Shown one piece after another: positions 43,432 through 49,005 of a stretch of 49,005 bases of DNA (positions within the stretch are counted from its first letter, which is position 1; each line of letters opens with the position of its first letter). A program made the translations under genes and the position numbers. The notes under the pieces were generated by a model that ran no database searches, was not told the origin of the DNA, and saw nothing but the letters and a program-made list of their open reading frames with translations. Origin of the DNA: Methylorubrum zatmanii (lineage in GTDB: Bacteria > Pseudomonadota > Alphaproteobacteria > Rhizobiales > Beijerinckiaceae); assembly GCF_014845115.1 (NCBI RefSeq), contig NZ_NKUI01000010.1, positions 1 through 49,005 of the forward strand, read 5' to 3'.

Positions 43432-44712
43432 ATGGCTCCCTCTGCTTCAGGCTCCCTCGCCGGCCGCCGCATCCTCTTGATCGTGGGCGGCGGCATCGCC
43501 GCCTACAAGGCGCTCGACCTGATCCGGCGCCTGCGCGAGCGCGGCGCGCAGGTGCGCCCGCTGCTGACCGAATCCGCTCAGGAATTCGTCACGCCCCTGG
43601 CCGCCGCCGCGCTGGCGGGAGAGCGAAGCCATACCGACCTGTTCGACCGGGAGACCGAGGCCGATATCGGCCATATCAAGCTGGCGCGGGATGCGGACGC
43701 CATCGTGGTGGCGCCGGCCACCGCCAACCTGATCGCGCGGATGGCGACCGGCCACGCCCCGGACCTCGCCGCGACGGTGCTGCTCGCCACCACACTGCCG
43801 ATCCTGATCGCCCCGGCGATGAATGTGCGGATGTGGCTGCACCCGGCGACGCAGCGGAACGTCGCCACCCTGAAGGCCGACGGCGTCACGGTGGTCGGCC
43901 CCAACGAGGGCGCGATGGCCGAGGCCGAGTTCGGTCCCGGCCGGCTGGCCGAGCCGCACGAGATCGCCGATGCCCTCGAAGCGCTCCTGGCGCAGCGCAC
44001 CGAGAGCCCCGGCTTCGGGTTTCTGGCGGGACGCGAAACCGCACAAAAGCCGCTGGCGGGACGGCACGTGCTGGTGACCTCGGGGCCGACCCACGAGCCG
44101 ATCGACCCCGTGCGCTACCTCGCCAACCGCTCCTCCGGCCGCCAGGGTCACGCGGTCGCCGCCGCCGCGGTCGAGGCCGGCGCCCGGGTCACCCTGGTCT
44201 CGGGGCCGGTGGCGATCCCGGATCCGCCCGGCGTCACGGTGGTGCGGGTGGAGAGCGCCCGCGAGATGCTCGCGGCGGTCGAGGCGGCCCTGCCCGCCGA
44301 CCTCGCGATCTTCGCCGCCGCGGTCGGCGATTGGCGCCCGGCCGAGATGCGGCCGGGCAAGATCAAGAAGGACGGCAGCCTCCCCGCGCCGCTGCAGCTC
44401 GTCGAGAACCCGGACATCCTCGCCACCATCGCCGGGCGCAGCACCGGACGCCCGCCCCTGGTCGTGGGCTTCGCCGCCGAGACCGACGCCGTCCTCGACA
44501 ACGCGCGGAAGAAGATCGCCCGCAAGGGCTGCGACCTGATCGTCGCCAACGACGTCTCGGCGGAGGGCGGGGTGATGGGCGGGACCGAGAACAGCGTCCA
44601 TCTCGTCTCCCGGGACGGCGGGGTCGAGACCTGGCCGAAGCTCGGCAAGGAAGAGGTCGGGCGGCGGCTGGTGGCGCGCTTCGCCGATCTGCTCGCACAG
44701 AGATCAAGCTGA
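43432..44712 (+). CDS. coaBC: CoaBC, phosphopantothenoylcysteine synthase/decarboxylase
   Basis: 426 residues, coenzyme A synthesis steps two and three. CoaC half: LLIVGGGIAAYKALDLIRRL, His81 in IGHIKLARDADAIVVAPATA, substrate-binding PAMNVRMWLHPATQRN. The usual catalytic-loop Cys (ACGxxGxGRMAEP) is missing: here AMAEAEFGPGRLAEP with Glu164 at that place. CoaB half: VTSGPTHEPIDPVRYLANRS, AAAVGDWRPAEMRPGKIKKD, VGFAAETD and NDVSAEGGVMGGTENSV. ubiE-ubiB-coaBC is the usual order in Rhizobiales. Confidence 0.93.
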   Translation: MAPSASGSLAGRRILLIVGGGIAAYKALDLIRRLRERGAQVRPLLTESAQEFVTPLAAAALAGERSHTDLFDRETEADIGHIKLARDADAIVVAPATANLIARMATGHAPDLAATVLLATTLPILIAPAMNVRMWLHPATQRNVATLKADGVTVVGPNEGAMAEAEFGPGRLAEPHEIADALEALLAQRTESPGFGFLAGRETAQKPLAGRHVLVTSGPTHEPIDPVRYLANRSSGRQGHAVAAAAVEAGARVTLVSGPVAIPDPPGVTVVRVESAREMLAAVEAALPADLAIFAAAVGDWRPAEMRPGKIKKDGSLPAPLQLVENPDILATIAGRSTGRPPLVVGFAAETDAVLDNARKKIARKGCDLIVANDVSAEGGVMGGTENSVHLVSRDGGVETWPKLGKEEVGRRLVARFADLLAQRSS

Positions 44713-44892
44713 GCCCGTCACACGGCATCACAGCGTATTCGCCGGATCAGACACAGAGCCGGTCTGACATCTGGCTTGCTGCGAAAAGTTCCGACCAGAA
44801 AGAGTATTTACTTTATCCCGGCTCCGCTTGCCCTTTCCGGCGCCAATCCCAGATCGTCTCTCCACGTCATCCATCGCGACAGGAGCGACATC

Positions 44893-45207
44893 ATGGCCAA
44901 AGCCGACCGGCACAGCATGGGCCCCGGAGCGCAGGGCAAGGGCGATGGCACCGGTGCCATGACCGAGCTGCCCGAGGGGATGCTCGGCGAGAACGAGGTG
45001 CTGAGCAACCGCGACAAGTCGCGCCATTCCGACGAGCGCGGCCTCGACAGCCGCCATGTCCAGACCGAGCAATACCACGACCATGTCGGCGCCCGCCAAA
45101 CCGGGAACCGCACGGGTGGGGAGGAGACGAATTCCAGCGGTCTCGCCGGACCGATGACCAACAGCTCGGGCGACACCGGCAGCCTGCGCTCGAAGCAGCG
45201 CGGCTAA
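44893..45207 (+). CDS. Hydrophilic disordered protein, 104 aa
   Basis: MAKADRHSMGPGAQGKGDGT, then NEVLSNRDKSRHSDERGLDS and TNSSGLAGPMTNSSGDTGSL. No Cys, no Trp, few hydrophobics and many Gly/Ser/Asp/Arg, as in stress or desiccation proteins. AGGAG lies seven bases before the ATG. No family recognised. The 180-base upstream gap has an A/T-rich run (AGAGTATTTACTTTATCC at 44799) where a promoter may be. Confidence 0.68.
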   Translation: MAKADRHSMGPGAQGKGDGTGAMTELPEGMLGENEVLSNRDKSRHSDERGLDSRHVQTEQYHDHVGARQTGNRTGGEETNSSGLAGPMTNSSGDTGSLRSKQRG

Positions 45208-45255
45208 GCACAATCCGAGCGGCCGGTCGGCAGCGATCCGGCCAGAGACGAACAA

Positions 45256-45280
45256 GCCCGCCGCGGCGAACCGGGCGGGC
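45256..45280. terminator. Bidirectional hairpin between convergent genes
   Basis: GCCCGCC (45256-45262) pairs with GGCGGGC (45274-45280), loop 11. It lies between two genes that end towards each other. No T-run. Confidence 0.45.
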
Positions 45281-45310
45281 CGACAGGGCCAAGCTCAGGA
45301 CGGCTTTCGC

Positions 45311-45559
45311 TTACCGGCGGAAGCTGCTCTGCGTGACCGTCTTCGTCTTGCCGCCGACCGTCTGGCTCTCCCGGTGGTAGCTCACATGGGTCGCGCCGTT
45401 GCGGATGCCGTGCTGGATGTCCTTGAACATGCCGTCGAAGTCTCCGAATGCCGGCCGGGCGCCGCCGTTGACCTGATCGAGAGTGTCTTCGGAAAGGAGA
45501 ACAGGCTGGGCGCCGATGGCCTGATCAATGGTCATCGCGGTAATGCCGTGATGGGACAT
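45311..45559 (-). CDS. Double-glycine leader peptide, 82 aa
   Basis: From ATG 45559 (AGGAG upstream): MSHHGITAMTIDQAIGAQPV then LLSEDTLDQVNGG (residues 21-33), matching the leader of class II bacteriocins and microcins (L-S-x3-L-D-x-V-x-G-G, as in colicin V). Cleavage after Gly33 would release a 49-residue core (ARPAFGDFDGMFKDIQHGIR at its start, basic C-terminus with SSFRR) that has no Cys and is not very hydrophobic. No C39 peptidase/ABC exporter is in the window. It may be an exported peptide or a RiPP precursor; function inferred from the leader alone. Confidence 0.72.
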   Translation of the reverse strand: MSHHGITAMTIDQAIGAQPVLLSEDTLDQVNGGARPAFGDFDGMFKDIQHGIRNGATHVSYHRESQTVGGKTKTVTQSSFRR

Positions 45560-45886
45560 GGGACGATCTCCTGGTTTCGGTGCGACGTCTTGTTGGCGTC
45601 TGTCGCGATTGACACCGGATCGCCCCAGCTTGGCTGTGTTCGGGAGCACGTGGCCACGCTTCGCCAAAGCGGCGATCCACAGCGGCACCGGATCCGCCGC
45701 CCGTCACCTGTCTGAACCCTTCGGCAGGCAAGATCAGGCCGGCATGAGCCTCGATCCGATAGGAGCCCGGACGCTTCCGCTCTGGAGAATGCTCCAGCGC
45801 ATCGTCCCGAACGACGGGCGGCCGGTGCCTCGGGAGGAGGATGGGATCAGACTCTCGCCCTCCCCCATCATCGGCCCGCCGGCCGG
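45560..45886. other. Intergenic region before the GG-leader peptide gene
   Basis: 327 bases between the FemAB-like stop and the peptide start, both on the minus strand. CCCG-AACGA-CGGG (45808-45820) is a short hairpin; GCATCGTCCCGAA (45800-45812) resembles one arm of the REP-like element at 32695. No other gene is convincing. A separate promoter for the peptide is likely. Confidence 0.4.
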
Positions 45887-46891
45887 TCAGCCGCTGCGCA
45901 GGGTCAGGAGGGTCGCGGCCCCGGTGCGGATCCGGCGATGGCGGGCATAGAGCCAGAGCGGGCCGCCCTGGACGATGTTGCGGCACAGGCCGCGCTTGAA
46001 GTCGAAGACGCCCCGGTTGTCGATCGGATCGACACCCCCGAGATCGAGCACGCGGGCGCCCTGCTCGCAGGCATGCTCCACGATTCGCCACAGGGCGAAC
46101 GGCGCGGCGCCGGTGGCCCGGGCCCGGTCGTTCGAGGCCGCGAAGAAATAGGTCCAGCGCTGGCGGGCGGTATGGGCCAGGCACACCGTGACCGGCGCGC
46201 CGTCCTCTCGGATTTCCAGGATCAGAAGATGGGGGTCGGCGACGGCGAGGTCGCGATAGACCGCCGTATCGAGACCGTCGGCGAAACCCTTGCGCTGCTG
46301 CAGGTCGGCATGCAGGCCCGCGAAGGCATCGAAGGCCCGCAGGCGCTCCTCCGGATCGGTCGGGACCACGCTGGTGAGGGCGGGATTGGCCTGCGCCTTC
46401 CGGATCGTCTGCCGCCAGGTCGAGTTGGCGTCGGCCAGGATCGCCTTGGTGCCGCGGGAGAGGTCGATCTCGATGGTGTGGTCCTGTCGGGTGATCACCG
46501 GCAGGAAGTTGTGCGCCAGCAGGGCCGACACTCCCTCGGCATCGTGGAACTGGTAGTGCTTGATCGCCAGAACGTCCGCGGGGCCCAGGGCGAGGTGGTC
46601 GAGGAAGGCGGCGAGCACCGCCTCCGCCCTGGCCCGGCCCCGCGCCGTCAGGATCGGGCCTCCCTGCACGAAGATCCGGCGCAGGAAGCCGCGTTTGCGC
46701 TCCTGATACTGGACATAGGCGAGGTCTCCGCCGGAATCCCGCAGGGCGATTCGCCGGACCGACCAGCCGAGCCGGCCCTTGTAGCTGCCCCAGAACCGGG
46801 ACGCGTAGATGTTGGCGTTCGGCTGCTGCCAGACCGCCTCGTCCCAATCCGCGGCATCCGAGCGATCGACGACGGCAACCTCAGTGGCCAT
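45887..46891 (-). CDS. FemAB/GNAT-like acyltransferase
   Basis: 334 residues from MATEVAVVDRSDAADWDEAV; a GTG at 46915 is also in frame. FemAB-type double-GNAT fold: PNANIYASRFWGSYKGRLGW, RIFVQGGPILTARGRARAEA, HTIEIDLSRGTKAILADANS with TWRQTIRKA, and the C-terminal DLGGVDPIDNRGVFDFKRGL typical of Fem ligases and BioF2-like acetyltransferases. Fem enzymes transfer aminoacyl groups from tRNA to peptidoglycan stems; the alphaproteobacterial relatives act mostly in polysaccharide or lipid synthesis. Upstream neighbour of the GG-leader peptide. Confidence 0.85.
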   Translation of the reverse strand: MATEVAVVDRSDAADWDEAVWQQPNANIYASRFWGSYKGRLGWSVRRIALRDSGGDLAYVQYQERKRGFLRRIFVQGGPILTARGRARAEAVLAAFLDHLALGPADVLAIKHYQFHDAEGVSALLAHNFLPVITRQDHTIEIDLSRGTKAILADANSTWRQTIRKAQANPALTSVVPTDPEERLRAFDAFAGLHADLQQRKGFADGLDTAVYRDLAVADPHLLILEIREDGAPVTVCLAHTARQRWTYFFAASNDRARATGAAPFALWRIVEHACEQGARVLDLGGVDPIDNRGVFDFKRGLCRNIVQGGPLWLYARHRRIRTGAATLLTLRSG

Positions 46892-47191
46892 GAACTGTGA
46901 TCCCTCTGTCTGCACCGGAACGACGGCCGCTCCCGTTCCGGGCGCGACCCGGCCCCTCGCCCGATGCCATCCGCACCCATATACCGACTGACGCGGCCGT
47001 CACTCCGTAGAGTCCACCGCCCCGCCCGCCGGCAACGCGGACACGCTTGCGGGCGCAGGCCGCCGGCGGCTTGATGCGATGAAGCGAACAGGCGTGCCTC
47101 ACGACATTCCCGCAGCACCGTCGCCGCCAGAGGGGAAGCGGTGCATCCTCGGGCGTTTTGTGAGAGACACTCGGCACCGGGAAGGATCGTC
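46892..47191. other. Divergent intergenic region
   Basis: 300 bases between the FemAB-like gene and the ureohydrolase gene. It holds the inverted repeat at 46915-46941 and GGGAAGGA just before the ureohydrolase ATG. No other gene is seen. Confidence 0.45.
46915..46941. promoter_or_regulatory. Inverted repeat in divergent region
   Basis: CCGGAACG (46915-46922) and CGTTCCGG (46934-46941), perfect 8-bp arms with an 11-base spacer, 24 bases upstream of the FemAB-like start. A candidate operator; no known regulator fits. The GGAAC/CGTT elements inside are too close for an EcfG promoter. Confidence 0.4.
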
Positions 47192-48223
47192 ATGACCGAG
47201 GGCGGAGCGGACGATACGGCGGGCGCGCGGACCGAGCGGCTGGCCCGCTTCCGTCCGGCTTCGGGGATGGAGACGCCGCGCTTCTCCGGGCTTTCGAGCT
47301 TCATGCGACTTCCGGTGATCGATCCCCGGGCGGCGCCCGGCCTGATCGAGATCGGCCTGATCGGCATCCCCTTCGACGGCACCACCACGAACCGCCCGGG
47401 GGCCCGTCTCGGCCCCCGGGCGGTGCGCGAGGCTTCCACCGGCACGCGGGCGCTCAACCATGCCACGGGGGTGGCGCCCTACGATCTCGCCGCCTGCGCC
47501 GATCTCGGCGACGTGCCGGTCAATCCCGTGGACGCCGCCGAGACCGACCGGCGGATCGAGGCCTTCTACCGGCCGCTGGCCGAGGGCGGGATCGTGCCGC
47601 TCTCGGTCGGCGGCGACCATTTCGTCACCTACCCGGTGCTGCGGGCGCTGGGCGCAGACCGGCCCCTCGGCCTGATCCATATCGACGCCCACAGCGACAC
47701 CGACGACGCGCAATACGGTGGCGCGCGCCTCACCCACGGCACGCCGTTCCGCCGGGCGGTCGAAGCCGGCGTCCTCGATCCGAGGCGCTGCGTGCAGATC
47801 GGCATCCGCGGCAGCATGGACGCGGCCGACGAGCGGGCCTGGGCCCTGGGCCAGGGCATCCGGATCATCGAGATGGAGGAGGTCTGCGCCCGCGGCCTGC
47901 CGGAGGTGGCCGCCGAGGCCCGGGCGGTGGTGGGCGAGGCGCCGGCCTATCTCAGCTTCGACATCGACGCCCTCGACCCTGCCTTCGCCCCCGGCACCGG
48001 CACGCCGGAGATCGGCGGCTTCACCACCCGGGAGGCCCTGCACCTGCTGCGCGGCTTTCGCGGCCTCGACCTCGTCGGCGCGGATCTGGTGGAGGTCGCG
48101 CCCCCGCTCGACCCGGCGGGGATCACGGCGCTCGCCGGCGCGGGGCTCGCCTTCGAGATCCTGTGCCTGCTGGCCGAGCGGGTCGCCGCGCGGCACCGCG
48201 CGGCGCGGGAGGGCGAGGTTTGA
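47192..48223 (+). CDS. Agmatinase-family ureohydrolase
   Basis: 343 residues from MTEGGADDTAGARTERLARF. Binuclear Mn site: GGDHFV (residues 140-145), HIDAHSDTDD and SFDIDALDPAFAPGTGTPEI. The lead-in FSGLSSFMRLPVIDP is typical of agmatinase-like enzymes such as guanidinobutyrase. It hydrolyses a guanidino compound to an amine and urea; the substrate (agmatine, guanidinobutyrate or guanidine) cannot be fixed from sequence. Convergent with the HD-GYP gene. Confidence 0.9.
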   Translation: MTEGGADDTAGARTERLARFRPASGMETPRFSGLSSFMRLPVIDPRAAPGLIEIGLIGIPFDGTTTNRPGARLGPRAVREASTGTRALNHATGVAPYDLAACADLGDVPVNPVDAAETDRRIEAFYRPLAEGGIVPLSVGGDHFVTYPVLRALGADRPLGLIHIDAHSDTDDAQYGGARLTHGTPFRRAVEAGVLDPRRCVQIGIRGSMDAADERAWALGQGIRIIEMEEVCARGLPEVAAEARAVVGEAPAYLSFDIDALDPAFAPGTGTPEIGGFTTREALHLLRGFRGLDLVGADLVEVAPPLDPAGITALAGAGLAFEILCLLAERVAARHRAAREGEV

Positions 48224-48257
48224 TCGGGAGAGCGGTCCCGGAAGGATCGGAGCCACC

Positions 48258-48948
48258 TCAGGCCGGCGGGGCGGAGCCGGCGCGCGCGACGATCGGGCGA
48301 TAGACCCGCAACAGGTCGGGATCGAGCTGGCCGGCCTGGGCGTCCATGATCTCCAGGGCCGCACGGGCGGAGAGGCCGGGCCGGTAGACCCGGCGCTCGG
48401 TCAGCGCCGAATGCACGTCGCAGATCGCCACCAGCCGCACGAGATCGCCGATCTCGTCCCCCTTCAGGCCGTCCGGATAGCCCGACCCGTCGAGGCGCTC
48501 ATGGTGGGAGCGCACCACCGCGAGGATATCGGGCGCGAAGGCGCCCTCCCTCGCCAGCAGATCCGCGCCGAGGGCCGCATGGGTGCGCATCACCCGCATC
48601 TCCTCGGGCGTCAGGGGGCCCGGCTTGTCGAGGATGGCGTGCGGGATCAGGGCCTTGCCGACATCGTGCAGGAGCGCGGCTTTGGCGAGGCGCTGCCGGT
48701 CGCTCCGGGAGAAGCCGAGTTCGGCGGCGAAGGCGGCGGCGAAGCCCGCCACGCTCAGGGAATGCTGGTACACCTGAAGGTCGTGGCGCCAGACGAGGTC
48801 GAGCCAGGAGCGGATGCCGACCTCGGACACCGTGTCGAGCACGATCTGCGTGCCCTCCTCGGCCTCGGCGGGGCTCGGGGGCCGGCCCCGGGCGGCGGCC
48901 TGGAACAGGTCGGTGATGACGGCGGTCGCCCGCTCCACCCGCGCCTGC
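48258..48948 (-). CDS. HD-GYP domain protein, 5' truncated by contig end
   Basis: The HD-GYP domain: RHDLQVYQHSLSVAGFAAAF, AALLHDVGKALIPHAILDKP, VRSHHERLDGSGYPDGLKGD and LVAICDVHSALTERRVYRPG (H..HD..HH..HH..GYP..D). It hydrolyses cyclic di-GMP. The frame is open to the contig edge and the first allowed start (GTG 48938) is internal, so the real N-terminus, usually a sensor domain, is missing. Confidence 0.88.
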
Positions 48949-49005
48949 CCGTCTCTTTTTCAAAACTCCCAGGCCCCGAGACAGGCGGAAATCTCTGATG
49001 CCGGT
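48949..49005. other. Sequencing-adapter artefact (Nextera read 2 + i7 + P7)
   Basis: Non-genomic. 48949-48967 match CTGTCTCTTATACACATCT with five mismatches, 48968-48982 match CCGAGCCCACGAGAC with three, 48983-48990 (AGGCGGAA) are one base from the i7 index AGGCAGAA, and 48991-49005 are a noisy start of the P7 sequence ATCTCGTATGCCGTC. Confidence 0.9.

Noticed and set aside
46915..46941. EcfG-type general stress promoter
   Set aside because: GGAAC and CGTT are present but only 12 bases apart instead of 16-17; the symmetry fits an inverted repeat better.

Overview
The window is one assembled contig from a high-GC alphaproteobacterium of the order Hyphomicrobiales, most likely Methylobacterium/Methylorubrum. 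Reasons: the conserved order rpsF-rpsR-DUF2232-rplI-dnaB-alr-radA-cvpA-purF; a cyoABCD-SURF1 quinol oxidase cluster; DUF6894 and DUF6481 proteins; and a 135-residue DHFR-like protein matching the description of DmrA, the dihydromethanopterin reductase of Methylobacterium C1 metabolism. This is inferred from reading the sequence; no database search was possible. Both contig ends are not genomic. Positions 1-80 resemble the Illumina P5/Nextera read-1 adapter and 48949-49005 the Nextera read-2/P7 adapter, so real sequence runs from about 81 to about 48948 and the two outermost genes are cut.

Layout. 81-1834 (minus): partial phospholipase-D-like protein, VTT/TVP38 membrane protein, unknown protein. 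1982-8467 (minus): MFS transporter, cyoA, cyoB, cyoC, cyoD and a SURF1 assembly factor, tightly packed. 8824-14872: RND efflux pump with two membrane-fusion proteins and a divergent TetR regulator. 15082-15507: two related palindromes bracketing a 59-codon ORF. 15572-19142 (minus): DUF6894 protein and a glutamate/aspartate ABC importer (gltIJKL order). 19465-21436 (minus): GntP-type permease and a GNAT acetyltransferase. 21797-26604: secreted protein, DUF3750 protein, TonB-dependent receptor behind tandem operator-like repeats, secreted Cys protein and a degenerate peptide-deformylase-like protein. 27018-29686 (mostly plus): small proteins including a cold-shock protein. 30008-39652 (plus): the ribosomal protein/replication/purine block. 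39658-44712 (plus): SDR, DmrA-like reductase, ubiE, ubiB, coaBC. 44893-48948: disordered small protein, a double-glycine-leader peptide next to a FemAB-like acyltransferase, an agmatinase-family ureohydrolase and a truncated HD-GYP protein.

Functional links. The Cyo oxidase uses ubiquinol, and ubiE and ubiB act in ubiquinone synthesis elsewhere in the window. SURF1 probably helps heme insertion into CyoB. TetR probably controls the RND pump. The two repeats before the TonB receptor suggest metal-responsive control.

Most notable observations: the noisy adapters at both ends; a GG-leader peptide gene beside a FemAB-like enzyme; a deformylase homologue missing two metal ligands; a CoaBC lacking the usual CoaC-domain cysteine; two genes (SURF1 and alr) with no ATG/GTG/TTG where the protein should begin; and two palindromes that differ by compensated base pairs. 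I found no CRISPR array, intact insertion sequence, prophage, rRNA or tRNA gene.
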